Of a stretch of DNA of 64,000 nt, positions 27,266 to 36,806 are shown one piece after another. Location of the stretch: assembly GCA_963753545.1 (NCBI GenBank), contig CAVWCQ010000008.1:3534001-3598000 (forward strand), given 5' to 3'. This DNA comes from CAVWCQ01 sp963753545. Lineage in GTDB: Bacteria > Chloroflexota > Anaerolineae > Aggregatilineales > Aggregatilineaceae. The notes below the pieces were generated by a model. It was given only the letters and a program-made list of their open reading frames with translations, did not search any database and was not told the DNA's origin. How positions within the stretch are numbered: position 1 is the stretch's first letter; every line of letters begins with the position of its first letter. The translations under genes and the position numbers were made by a program.

Positions 27266-28002
27266 TGACCTACCACCATCCCTCTGATCAGGCAGCCCAG
27301 CGCGGCGAACCCAGTTACGTCTGGCGCGATGGCCAGGAGCGCCGCCTGCAAATGATCGCGGGCTGGACTCGTCTAAAAGATGCGAACATTCTTGAAGCTG
27401 GGTGCGGGCTGGGTACCTATACCAGCCAGTTTCGCCGCCGATTTTCCCCCACCGTTGAAGGGTTTGATGTCGAATTTAAGCGCATTCAGGCGGCGCAGCA
27501 GGATACTCCTCATGCCCTGGTCGCAGCCGCCGAAGCGATCCCTTACTGCTCCAATCATTTTGATACGGTGCTGTCCAACGAAGTGATCGAGCATGTCGTC
27601 GATGATCGGGCCGCTGTCTCAGAAATGGTGCGTGTGCTCAAACCCGGCGGGCGTCTGATCCTCTTTTGCCCCAACCGCTGGTACCCGGTCGAGCAGCACG
27701 GCCACTATTGGAAAGGGAAGTATCATTTTGGCAACACACCCCTGATCAATTACCTGCCGGATCGCTGGCGCAATAAACTGGCTCCGCACGTTCGTGTTTA
27801 TACAGCGCATGGGCTGCGCGACCTATTTGAGGGGCAGCCGATGAGGGTGGTACACCACACGCGTATCTTTGGGGGCTACGATAATATTATCCGGCGGTAT
27901 CCCCGTTTAGGGCGGGTCTTGCGCGGCTGTGCTCTATGCGCTGGAACGAACTCCGCTCCGCTTCTTCGCGCTCTCGCACCTGTTGGTAGTGGAAAAAATT
28001 GA
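27265..28002 (+). CDS. Class I SAM-dependent methyltransferase, C-terminus frameshifted
   Basis: 245 residues with the SAM-binding motif ILEAGCGLGTY (motif I), an acidic residue at the end of strand 2 (EGFDVEFK), VLSNEVIEHV and VLKPGGRLILFCPN; this is the Methyltransf_11 type. TGATG couples it to the upstream acetyltransferase. After RLGRVLRG the given frame becomes low-complexity; deleting one G at 27925-27926 gives AVLYALERTPLRFFALSHLL, a better-looking tail with a stop about 8 bp later. Substrate may be a lipid or glycan-linked group, but this is only a guess from the family. Confidence 0.83.
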   Translation: MTYHHPSDQAAQRGEPSYVWRDGQERRLQMIAGWTRLKDANILEAGCGLGTYTSQFRRRFSPTVEGFDVEFKRIQAAQQDTPHALVAAAEAIPYCSNHFDTVLSNEVIEHVVDDRAAVSEMVRVLKPGGRLILFCPNRWYPVEQHGHYWKGKYHFGNTPLINYLPDRWRNKLAPHVRVYTAHGLRDLFEGQPMRVVHHTRIFGGYDNIIRRYPRLGRVLRGCALCAGTNSAPLLRALAPVGSGKN

Positions 28003-28032
28003 ATTGTAGAACAGGCTTTTTCACAAAACCAC

Positions 28033-28250
28033 CCTGTTGTTGATCACAGAGTGTCGTTTCATAGATCACTTAATAGGTTTTTGAGAAATTTTGCCTGATT
28101 TGACCACTCTTTCAAGGTCGCAGAACAGGGCCATTTGAGAGAAGAAATGAGCCATTCTAACTTTGCATGAAAAATAGTTGATCACTTCTTCTCGTGGCGA
28201 TCCGCCAGACTCATATTTTTTGAGGGGGGTCACTAACCATTCTCTAACCC
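28033..28250 (+). repeat. Dispersed convergent-gap repeat, copy B (modules 1 and 2)
   Basis: 218 bp matching the reverse complement of 5559-5785, with an essentially identical run of more than 80 bp in the middle. The right-hand part, from TAGTTGATCACTTCT to CTAACCATTCTCTAAC, recurs at 62680-62755 with exactly the same 58-bp internal spacing. It lies in the 398-bp gap between the 3' ends of the methyltransferase and the hydrolase. After it, GGCCTAT (28294-28300) and ATAGGCC (28317-28323) form a 7-bp hairpin without a T tract. Confidence 0.88.
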
Positions 28251-28326
28251 AGAGACAACCTGCGGGCCGATCCCTTTCACTCTGCGAGATGCAGGCCTAT
28301 AGACAGTATATAACAGATAGGCCGCA

Positions 28327-28365
28327 TAAAATACTCCTTTAAAGTTGAACCTTAAGTACTAATTT
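28327..28365 (+). repeat. Dispersed repeat module 3, first copy
   Basis: 39 bp identical to 62858-62896. It begins TAAAATACTCC and ends AGTACTAATTT. In both places it is the last unit before the 3' end of a minus-strand gene, 35 bp from the stop here. Confidence 0.9.
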
Positions 28366-28400
28366 GAAGATATAGGAGATAAAAAAGACCATAATGCGTT

Positions 28401-29327
28401 CTAGCCAATAGGATCGGCAGACGAAACGAGGCCCATCCCCAGTTCGGCATAGCCATTCAGCGCCTGGTTAGCGATGGCATCAAAGTCAATCGACGGGTGG
28501 GCAACCGATGAGGTGCAGTCCATCAGGATACGCCATTTCGCAAACTGCTCCGGCTGTTTTTGATAATGCAGCACCACAGAGGTGAGCGTTTCCAGCACAC
28601 AGTGACTCTTCGCCTGCCCCGCGACATAAATCAGATCGTAGCTGTTCAGCATATCGAGGAAGGCCACGTTGAGATCGCCGCCGGGCTGTTCGGGAACCTT
28701 TACCTCAGGTTCCAACAGCGAATAGTGTTCGGTCTTGGGAATAGACCCTTTTGCTAAAAAGGTGGGCTGAGACTGCCGCGCCGCTGAATGATAGGTAATC
28801 GCTTCGTAGAGTGCCGGGGTAATGAGGTGTCCTGGCGTGCCAATCAGGGTGTGATAGGGCCAGATCATCAGCTCTTTTTTGGCATCCACTTGCAGGGTAT
28901 GGACGTAGCGCTTCGACCATGCTGCCTCATAGACAGGCTGCCAATAGCCCTGATCTACGTCTTTGCTGGCAATCGTGGTAAAAGGGGCGGGATGCTGTCC
29001 GGCTTCATTAACCCACCACGTTGGGAAGAAAATCTGAGTGGGAATATGGCTGTCTAATGAGGCGGCTACAGCCGTTACCTCAGGGAGATGGGCCAACAGC
29101 CATTCAATGGTGCGCCGGGTATCGTCAACCGCGCCAGGAACGCTGAGAGCGCCATCGACGTGAATAAAGTCGACCTGTGGATCGACCAGCAGCAGCACGA
29201 CTCGCCGCTGATCGCCGCTGGCAGGCGACAGCCCGGCCTGACGACCTGAATCAACAAGTGAAGTGATATCGGGACTGTATAAAGTACCAATCCGTTCAGG
29301 GTGAAAGATTTGAGATAACTGGTTCAT
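28401..29327 (-). CDS. Isochorismatase/nicotinamidase-family cysteine hydrolase
   Basis: 308-residue hydrolase. The catalytic triad is visible: Asp in LLVDPQVDFI, Lys in FLAKGSIPKTEH, and Cys in AGQAKSHCVLETL. The fold is that of nicotinamidases and isochorismatases; SHPxxH-type metal ligands are partly represented by SLDSHIP. At 308 residues it is longer than PncA (about 210), with an insertion after the metal region resembling long nicotinamidase-related proteins. It may recycle nicotinamide, but the substrate is unproven. It is monocistronic. Confidence 0.8.
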   Translation of the reverse strand: MNQLSQIFHPERIGTLYSPDITSLVDSGRQAGLSPASGDQRRVVLLLVDPQVDFIHVDGALSVPGAVDDTRRTIEWLLAHLPEVTAVAASLDSHIPTQIFFPTWWVNEAGQHPAPFTTIASKDVDQGYWQPVYEAAWSKRYVHTLQVDAKKELMIWPYHTLIGTPGHLITPALYEAITYHSAARQSQPTFLAKGSIPKTEHYSLLEPEVKVPEQPGGDLNVAFLDMLNSYDLIYVAGQAKSHCVLETLTSVVLHYQKQPEQFAKWRILMDCTSSVAHPSIDFDAIANQALNGYAELGMGLVSSADPIG

Positions 29328-29567
29328 AAAGAAGATTATAACGCGCTGCGACCTGTCGATCCAGGTGCGTTTTCTTTAAATGCAGAGCACCTGAATCAAT
29401 ATATAAGACTAAACACCTATTGTGGATGTAGAACACGTGTGATAAACTCTTAGATTATAATCATGTAATAAACATATTGTAAAAGGCTCTCCTTTTGTTT
29501 CGTATTCCCAATCTATGTCATCTTTAAACTGGTGGTGAGCCTGCGACCGCTCCCAAGGTAATCCGGT

Positions 29568-32500
29568 ATGTTTGGGTCCTATGGTTCTCGCTCCCCTTCC
29601 CCATCGCAGCCTTTGTTAACGACGCGATCCTTTGACCTTGCACTGGCATTCATTGCAGTCCTGATTGGCGCGGCCATCTCTCCCGATGGATCAACACCGC
29701 TTCTGACCCCATTGCTTTTTATCTTGCTCACGGTACATACTTACCTGCTCAAAGTGCGCGTGGTCAGGAAATTTCCTCTTGTGGATTTCACGCCTGTTCC
29801 CATCGCCGCTGCAAGTTTTGCCCTGCGGCCCCTCCTGGCACCTTTAATCATGTTCGCTGCCGTGTTGTTGGCGGAAACAGGCCGTAAAAGCTCGACTGGC
29901 AAGATCATTTCAGCAGCGTTCAGGGAAATGGGGGAATACGGCTTACCTGCCGTTTTGGCAGCGGGCGTCTATGGAGCAACCGGAGGTCATCTTCCACTGA
30001 CATCATTTGAATTACACAATGCAATACGCCTGGGTGGAGCGATGCTCATTTACAGCCTCACCTATGGGGTAGTGCAGTTTCTACGCGCGCAGTGGAAGTG
30101 GAAAGAGCGGCAACCGATACGGTTTGTTTTGGTTCAATTGGTGCTGTTGATGCTGGCGGCTTTGATTGCTCTATACCATCATACCCTGAAGGAAACTAGC
30201 TATTTCGCGCTGTTCATCCTGTTGATCGGCGCTGCCATGTGGCTTATCCAGAGCATTGGCGTTGCCCAGATCGCCATGAGCAGGCATCTGCACGAATTGA
30301 CCTCTCTCAACCGTATCGGTCAGGCGATGACATCAAACCTGTCGCTGGATGATCTGCTCGCTACCATCTATGCCCAGGTGCAAACGCTATGCCCTGTATC
30401 AACCTTCTATATTGCCTTCTATGACAAGGAACAGGTTTCTTTCCCCTTTGTGGTCCAAAAACAAGAACCTTGCACGTGGGCAGGGCGACCGGCAGGCAAT
30501 GGATTACCCGAATATATTATCCGCACCCGGCAGGCACTCGCGCTGCCTGATCACATGGAGGAACGTCTCAAAACCCTGGGGTTGGTAAGTTTCGGGGAAG
30601 AGACAACCTGCTACCTGGGAGTCCCGCTTCTGTTGGGCGACGATGTACTTGGTGTGATGGCTATCCAGCCGGACCGCTGCGATGACTCGTGCATTCAAAC
30701 GAACCGCGAATTGTTTACGACCGTTGCTGCCCAGGCCGCTATCGCGATTCGCAACGCGCGGTTGTTCCAGGAAACAGAGGCCGTTACCAACGAACTCTAC
30801 AACCTGGTTGAAACGTCTCGCCAGTTCACGGCTTCCCTCAATCTCGATCAGGTTGCCGAAACTATTATTCAGGGGCTGAAGAACCTGATTTCCATCAAGC
30901 ATGGCTCACTCTGTCTCTGGCAGAGCGCCGAAAATACGTTTCAATTATTAGCCCACGCCTCCACGCTATCAGCCTCCCTGACAGAGCAGCTTATCAACAG
31001 CCGCTCCAGTGTCCTCACGCAGGCAATGAGCAATCATACTGCCAGCACGCTCATTTTACATGCCCCTGATACAGAAAAAGAATGGTCCGCACTGCTCCTG
31101 CCGTTAGTGGTTCATGAGCGAGGGATCGGTATGGCCGTTTTGTGGGATCATGACCTGCAAACACTGACGCCACACGAACGCCATCTTCTGGATGGAATGC
31201 TTCATCAGGCCGCTACTGCGCTGCAAAACGCGCTCATCTTCAGCCAAACAGATGAAACACTGCAAGACCGCGTTATTGCGTTATCGGCAATTGAAGTGAT
31301 CTCGCGCCAAATGTCAGCCACGTTAGACATCAAGACAATCATCAATGATGTGCTCGCTGCCGCCATTGCCGCTACCGATGCTTCCGCCGGGTGCTGTGCA
31401 CTGCTGATCAGCCCCAACCAATATGAGGTCGTAGCCCATCTCGATGCTCACGGAAGTCAATTAAATATTCCTTTTACCCATACCATCGAGCACGGAGTCA
31501 TTGGGCGCGTTTTGCGCTCCGAACAGCCCGTTGTTGTTCCAGATACAGGCACGGACCCAGAGTGTTTTCCAATGGCGGCAGGAATGCGTTCCGAGTTATG
31601 TGTGCCGATCCGCCGCGAAGATCGGACCATTGGCGTGTTGAATTTAGAAGACACACGAGTAAACGCGTTTACAGAGTCAGATGCGCGTTTTATCAGCACT
31701 CTAGCCGAACATGCCGCTATTGCTATCGAGAATGCGCGTCTTTATACCGAAGTGCGCAGCGGGCGCGATCAACTGCAAGCCATTTTGGATTCAACCCAGG
31801 AAGGTATGGTGCTGTTTGATTCGCACGCCCGGTTGTTGAGAGCGAATGCCACAGCCGAAGCGATGCTGGGACAAAGCTTGCGCCCCTTTCTCGGTGAGAG
31901 CTTTTTGCGCTGGCTTCGTGTTTCAGGCAGCGCACGCTTTCACATGATGACAGGGCACACGCTCCCGCAATTGAACCATTACATCCGCGACATACTACGC
32001 GACCCATCTCACATCACAAGCCGCCAATTTGAGCAGCAAAAAGGTGAAGATATCTGTTATATTGCCGAAACAGGGTTACCGGTGCTTGATCAACAGGGGC
32101 AAACGGTTGGATGGCTTCTTGTCTGGCGAGATGTGACCGAAGAGCGCCAGCTTACCATTCTGCGTGAAGAATTGAGCAGTATGATTGTCCACGATTTACG
32201 CAGCCCTCTAACCTCTATCCTGAGCAGTTTGACCATGCTTGAAGATTTCCTCGCTGAAGGAGAAACAAATCAGGATACGTTCTCAGAAGTGATTCGCGTT
32301 GCTCAGAACAGCGGCGAAAATATGCTCAGCCTGGTGCAGTCGCTGCTTGATATCGCCCGCCTTGAACAGCAGTCGGTTGTGCTAGAGTATGCAGGTCATT
32401 CGCTGAGCGAAGCAGTGGATTATGCTTGTGGGACGATGCTTACCCTGGCGGCTGGAGCCGAGATCGATCTAGACATCCAGGTTTCCGATGATCTGCCGCC

Positions 32501-32879
32501 CGTCCTGATTGATGCGGAAAAAATCCAACGCGTCTTTATCAACCTGTTGGACAATGCGCTTCGTTATACACCCTATGGCGGGAAAATCACGATCAGCGCC
32601 AGAGCCAGCACCGATGAAGTCGTTGTATGTGTGGCGGATACTGGGCCAGGTATTCCATCCGAGGCGCGCCATGACATTTTCAGCAAATTCGTCCAGTCGA
32701 ATCTCAAAGTCGTTCGTGGACATAAGGGTACTGGGTTGGGCCTGACCTTCTGCAAACTTGCCATTGAGGCACATGGAGGGCGTATCTGGGTAGAAGACGC
32801 GCCCACAGGCGGCGCTGCTTTTTACTTCACTCTGCCTATTGCCAAAACAGAGTCGAACGGGGGCAGCCTTACTCATTAA
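29568..32879 (+). CDS. Membrane sensor histidine kinase with three GAF domains and a PAS domain
   Basis: 1,103 residues. An N-terminal membrane region of about six to seven helices (residues 20-230) is followed by three GAF domains (about 240-405, 410-560, 565-730), a PAS domain (about 735-865) and the kinase core. The phosphoacceptor is His875 in MIVHDLRSPL; the ATP-binding part has INLLDNALRYTP (N box), DTGPGIP and GTGLGLTFCK. Multiple GAFs suggest detection of small ligands or redox state. AAGG lies 9 bp before the ATG. A TATAAT at 29456-29461 could be the -10 element but lacks a clear -35. It stands beside a paralog with the same architecture; no response regulator is nearby. Confidence 0.92.
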   Translation: MFGSYGSRSPSPSQPLLTTRSFDLALAFIAVLIGAAISPDGSTPLLTPLLFILLTVHTYLLKVRVVRKFPLVDFTPVPIAAASFALRPLLAPLIMFAAVLLAETGRKSSTGKIISAAFREMGEYGLPAVLAAGVYGATGGHLPLTSFELHNAIRLGGAMLIYSLTYGVVQFLRAQWKWKERQPIRFVLVQLVLLMLAALIALYHHTLKETSYFALFILLIGAAMWLIQSIGVAQIAMSRHLHELTSLNRIGQAMTSNLSLDDLLATIYAQVQTLCPVSTFYIAFYDKEQVSFPFVVQKQEPCTWAGRPAGNGLPEYIIRTRQALALPDHMEERLKTLGLVSFGEETTCYLGVPLLLGDDVLGVMAIQPDRCDDSCIQTNRELFTTVAAQAAIAIRNARLFQETEAVTNELYNLVETSRQFTASLNLDQVAETIIQGLKNLISIKHGSLCLWQSAENTFQLLAHASTLSASLTEQLINSRSSVLTQAMSNHTASTLILHAPDTEKEWSALLLPLVVHERGIGMAVLWDHDLQTLTPHERHLLDGMLHQAATALQNALIFSQTDETLQDRVIALSAIEVISRQMSATLDIKTIINDVLAAAIAATDASAGCCALLISPNQYEVVAHLDAHGSQLNIPFTHTIEHGVIGRVLRSEQPVVVPDTGTDPECFPMAAGMRSELCVPIRREDRTIGVLNLEDTRVNAFTESDARFISTLAEHAAIAIENARLYTEVRSGRDQLQAILDSTQEGMVLFDSHARLLRANATAEAMLGQSLRPFLGESFLRWLRVSGSARFHMMTGHTLPQLNHYIRDILRDPSHITSRQFEQQKGEDICYIAETGLPVLDQQGQTVGWLLVWRDVTEERQLTILREELSSMIVHDLRSPLTSILSSLTMLEDFLAEGETNQDTFSEVIRVAQNSGENMLSLVQSLLDIARLEQQSVVLEYAGHSLSEAVDYACGTMLTLAAGAEIDLDIQVSDDLPPVLIDAEKIQRVFINLLDNALRYTPYGGKITISARASTDEVVVCVADTGPGIPSEARHDIFSKFVQSNLKVVRGHKGTGLGLTFCKLAIEAHGGRIWVEDAPTGGAAFYFTLPIAKTESNGGSLTH

Positions 32880-32994
32880 GCGCGAAAAACTTAAGTTCCG
32901 AGCAAGATCATCAAAAAGCAACTTATACTATACTGGGGGCACGACTGCCTTTTCATGTTTCTGTGGAACTCCGGGCAGCTAGCAGGGAGCGAGC

Positions 32995-35900
32995 ATGTTT
33001 ATATTCCAGCGTTCAAGAAATCCTCTCTTTTCATGGGGGCTAGGGCTGCTTACGCTGGCCGTATTATTAACAAATATTCCGCCTATTGATGCCATTGATC
33101 AGTCGCTGTGGCTGTTTTTTGTCGCTCTCGTCGGGCTGATGCTGAATGCGGGCATGATCATCAATGATGGCGTGATCTCTCCTGCTCCCACTGCTGCTTT
33201 AATGGCCTACTTAACGCTTGATCATGCGCCCTCTGCTGCCTTGTGGAGTATCGCTGTTGGCTGTGTGGCCGGATATGCCGTCTGGACACTGAGACAGACG
33301 TTTGCTACCGACGATACACGCCGCCTGTTTGTCCGTTTGCTGCGCGATGCAGTTATCAGTTCCTCCCAACTGGTGTTGGGGCTGGTTGTTGGCGGATGGG
33401 TCTACCAACAGTCTGGCGGAAGAATTCCACTCGCCCAGATGACCAAATCGGACATTTTACCGCTGGCGATCTCGGTGTTCGTTTATTTGATTGTCTACGT
33501 CAGCATTCTGCTGGCTGAGTCCTATCTCTACCGCCGGCGCAGCCCGCGTGTGCTTATTCAGCAGGCGCAGGTAATTGCGGGCATTATTGTGCTTCCCATT
33601 CCCTTCGCCATTCTGGGCGCAATTGCCTATCGCGAACTCTCGTCGCTGTCGTTCAGCATGCTCATCTTTGGGCTGCTGGTCCTGGTTGCCGGGCTGCACC
33701 TGATCAGCCAGGCTCAGGCACGCTACCAACAGCAGGTACTTGAGCTTTCAGCACTGTCTACCATCAGCCAGGCGATGCGTACCAGCCTGGATATGCATGC
33801 GCTGCTGGATGTCGTCTACCATCAGGTCAAAACTCTGCTTAATATTTCCAGTTTTACGGTTGCGCTGATGGATGCCAACCGTAATATGCTCTATTTCCCC
33901 ACCCATATTCAGAACCGCCGCCCGGTCCCACTGGAACCACGCACAGCCGGACACGGACTGTTTGAATATGTCATTCAGCAGAAAAATGCTCTGCTGCTGC
34001 CCGACAAGGTTGCCGAGCGCGCACGCGATATGGGGCTGACTCCGCCAGACAGCATGGTTCAGTCGTGGCTTGGCGTGCCACTTCAGGCCCCGGACCGCAC
34101 GATTGGGTGTATGGCGGTAAGCTCCACCCGGCCTTACCAGCATTTTACGCCCAACGATCTGCACCTGCTTATGACCATCGCCGGACAGGCAGGCATTGCC
34201 ATCGACAACGCCCAATTATACGGTCAGGCGCGGGACCGTTCGCAGCAGCTAGCCACCCTAAACAATATCTCGACCATCCTGAGCGGAACCCTGGACGTCG
34301 AGCAGATTCTGGATTTAGCCGGATCATCGGCTGTCGCCGTCACCAACTGCGATGCCGTAGCGCTCTATATGTGGTGGGAGGGGACGCAGCATCCCTTAAC
34401 CCTGGCCCGACACACGGGTCTAAGTGAGGATTACGTGACGAATCCTCCGCGCTTGCTGGTCCTGAATATTGACGATTTGCACCGCCGCCGCCAGCCGGTC
34501 ATTGTTACCGACTGCCATATTGACCAGCGAACACGCGATCTGCGGGCGGTCATGGACCGGGAGCAAAAACGGGCCTGGATCGAATTTCTGCTGCGTAAAG
34601 GTGACGAACTGCTCGGTGTGCTGGTCTTTTTCTATCATGAGCCGCGCGCCTTCAGTGCTGAAGAAGTCGAACTGCTGCGAACATTCACCAACCAGGCGGC
34701 GCTCGCCATCAGCAACGCGCGCCTGTACACACGCACAGACGAGGCGCTCAACAGGCGTGTAGAACAACTATCGGCGCTAGCAGATATCAACCGTGAACTA
34801 ACCTCTACCCTGCACTTGCAAGGGGTGTTTGAATTAGTCCTGAACCGCGCCCTAGAGGCCACTCAGTCACGTATTGGGGCGCTGCTGCTGCGGGTGGATA
34901 CCGATGTACCCACTGTGGTTGCCCAACAGGGATTTGAAGCGCGTGTCGTGGCCCATAATACGCTGCTGGCAGGATTTATCGCCCAGTGTTACGAGACGGG
35001 AGAACCGACACTCATTGCCGATATCTCTCAGGAGCAGGACTATAGTTTCCCCGACAGCCAGACGCGCGCTCAATTAAATGTTCCCATTTTGCGCGGTGTG
35101 GATGTATTGGGTGTAATTTCGCTCGGCAGTGACCGCCCTAATGATTACAGTTCGGACGATCTGGCCTTCGTCACTCAGCTTGCAACTCAGGCTCGTATCG
35201 CCATCGACAACGCCCAGATGTTCAGGCGAATCGAGATTGCCCGCGACCGTCTGCAAGTTATTCTCGACAGCATGAAAGAAGGGGTTATATTGCTCTCTGC
35301 GGAGGGGGTCATCACGCTGGCGAACCCTCGTGTTGAACGTTTGCTGGGGCTGGACCCAAACCGGATTATCGATGTGCCGCTGCTCGAACTGGCAGCGGAT
35401 CAAGACCTGGCCCTGGCGGAACGGTTTGGCTTCCCAGGAAAAGAAACGCTGCTCGAAATCATCAAACTTCTGAGCGAAGGGCGTTGGGATGATTCCTCTC
35501 GTGACGAAGGCAAGATATCCTATCAGATCCAGATGCCCAAATTACACTTTATTGATCGAACGGACGCTCCAGTCCGTGACGAGACCGGGCAAATCATCGG
35601 CCTGCTGATGGTTTTTGCTGATGTGACGGAAGAACACGAACTCGCTCAGGCACGCGAAGATATCAGCAGCATGATCGTACACGATTTACGGGGGCCGCTT
35701 ACTGCCGTAACGACGAGCCTCAAACTGCTGGGAGAGATCGCAGCGAGTGATGATCCGGTGGGTAAGATGATCAAGAATACCACCGATCTCTCTTCCCGCG
35801 CGGTGCGCAAACTGTTGAGTTTGGTCGATTCCCTGCTGGACGTATCCAAAATGGAAAGCGGCCTCGCCTCACTTGAATGTGAGCCGACGCGGATAGCGGC

Positions 35901-36375
35901 GGTCTGTTCCAACGTGATTGATGAACTGGCCCCCCTCGCTCAGGAGATGGAGGTCGAACTGCATCTCTTGATGCCGGATGACCTGCCCTTGTTGAATGCG
36001 GACAGCAACAAGCTGGAGCGCGTGCTGCTCAATCTGGTGGATAATGCTATAAAATTCACCCCATCCCGAGGTGAGGTTGTGATCCACGCCCATGCAGCCA
36101 GTGAAGGATTTATCCGATTGGATGTGCAGGATACGGGACCGGGCATTCCAGATGACTATAAAGAGCGCCTGTTTGACCGCTACGCCCAGATCGACGGGCA
36201 GCGCGGACGGCGGCGTGGGACAGGACTGGGACTGACCTTCTGCAAAATGACTGTCGAAGCGCACGGAGGCCGTATTTGGGTAGAAGATAATCCAAACGGC
36301 GGTGCAATCTTCTCGTTCATTATGCCAGTGCTCAAAACGAACGACTATGAACTGACCGAAACAGGTGAGGAATAG
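32995..36375 (+). CDS. Membrane sensor histidine kinase, tandem paralog with three GAF domains and a PAS domain
   Basis: 1,126 residues laid out like its upstream neighbour: membrane region (about 15-240), three GAF domains (each closing with AIAIDNAQLY- or AISNARLY-type helices), a PAS domain around residue 745-880, then HisKA and HATPase. The phosphoacceptor is His896 in MIVHDLRGPL; the ATP site has LNLVDNAIKFTP, DTGPGIP and GTGLGLTFCK. The two genes evidently arose by duplication but have diverged strongly in sensor regions, so they probably read different signals into a shared or related output. Its stop is 2 bp from the end of the convergent CBS gene. Confidence 0.92.
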   Translation: MFIFQRSRNPLFSWGLGLLTLAVLLTNIPPIDAIDQSLWLFFVALVGLMLNAGMIINDGVISPAPTAALMAYLTLDHAPSAALWSIAVGCVAGYAVWTLRQTFATDDTRRLFVRLLRDAVISSSQLVLGLVVGGWVYQQSGGRIPLAQMTKSDILPLAISVFVYLIVYVSILLAESYLYRRRSPRVLIQQAQVIAGIIVLPIPFAILGAIAYRELSSLSFSMLIFGLLVLVAGLHLISQAQARYQQQVLELSALSTISQAMRTSLDMHALLDVVYHQVKTLLNISSFTVALMDANRNMLYFPTHIQNRRPVPLEPRTAGHGLFEYVIQQKNALLLPDKVAERARDMGLTPPDSMVQSWLGVPLQAPDRTIGCMAVSSTRPYQHFTPNDLHLLMTIAGQAGIAIDNAQLYGQARDRSQQLATLNNISTILSGTLDVEQILDLAGSSAVAVTNCDAVALYMWWEGTQHPLTLARHTGLSEDYVTNPPRLLVLNIDDLHRRRQPVIVTDCHIDQRTRDLRAVMDREQKRAWIEFLLRKGDELLGVLVFFYHEPRAFSAEEVELLRTFTNQAALAISNARLYTRTDEALNRRVEQLSALADINRELTSTLHLQGVFELVLNRALEATQSRIGALLLRVDTDVPTVVAQQGFEARVVAHNTLLAGFIAQCYETGEPTLIADISQEQDYSFPDSQTRAQLNVPILRGVDVLGVISLGSDRPNDYSSDDLAFVTQLATQARIAIDNAQMFRRIEIARDRLQVILDSMKEGVILLSAEGVITLANPRVERLLGLDPNRIIDVPLLELAADQDLALAERFGFPGKETLLEIIKLLSEGRWDDSSRDEGKISYQIQMPKLHFIDRTDAPVRDETGQIIGLLMVFADVTEEHELAQAREDISSMIVHDLRGPLTAVTTSLKLLGEIAASDDPVGKMIKNTTDLSSRAVRKLLSLVDSLLDVSKMESGLASLECEPTRIAAVCSNVIDELAPLAQEMEVELHLLMPDDLPLLNADSNKLERVLLNLVDNAIKFTPSRGEVVIHAHAASEGFIRLDVQDTGPGIPDDYKERLFDRYAQIDGQRGRRRGTGLGLTFCKMTVEAHGGRIWVEDNPNGGAIFSFIMPVLKTNDYELTETGEE

Positions 36376-36377
36376 TT

Positions 36378-36794
36378 TTACGGCTGCCTCAATAATGCGG
36401 CTAAGGCGCGCAGCAGATCAGTCACCGTCACTATCCCGACCAGTTTGCCTTCTTCGACAACAGGTAGGCCGCTGATCTTGTGGGCGAGCAAAATATCGAT
36501 GGCATCCGGTAGTGGCATCTCTGGGAAGGCGCAGATCGGATCGGGTGTCATACAAACATCGACCTGTGTATGATCAAGCAGCATATCGTCCTGCCATCGC
36601 TCACGCAGGACGAGGGGCGAATTGGCAGCCAACCGCAGATCTCGATCCGTGATAATGCCGCAGACACTCCCGGCTTCATCCAGGACTGGCAGGCGGCGGC
36701 ATCCTCGCTCCAACATACGTGCCTGTGCAGTTCGCAGGTTCTCGTCGGGACGGATTGTTACCGGATCAGGGGTCATCACCTCTCGTACACGCAT
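36378..36794 (-). CDS. CBS-domain-pair protein
   Basis: 138 residues consisting only of two CBS domains (MRVREVMTPDPVTIRPDENL, then VDVCMTPDPICAFPEMPL). Such Bateman modules bind adenosine nucleotides such as AMP, ATP or SAM and regulate partner proteins. The ATG has a perfect AGGAGG 6 bp upstream. It follows the GT4 gene by 12 bp and is probably the last gene of a GT26-GT4-CBS operon, which hints at energy-dependent control of glycan synthesis, though that link is inference. Confidence 0.9.
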   Translation of the reverse strand: MRVREVMTPDPVTIRPDENLRTAQARMLERGCRRLPVLDEAGSVCGIITDRDLRLAANSPLVLRERWQDDMLLDHTQVDVCMTPDPICAFPEMPLPDAIDILLAHKISGLPVVEEGKLVGIVTVTDLLRALAALLRQP

Positions 36795-36806
36795 TATCCG
36801 TTCCTC

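Noticed and set aside
29362..29393. CAGGTGC/GCACCTG inverted repeat upstream of the first giant kinase
   Set aside because: Loop of 18 nt, no T tract and no second copy; not enough to call an operator or terminator.
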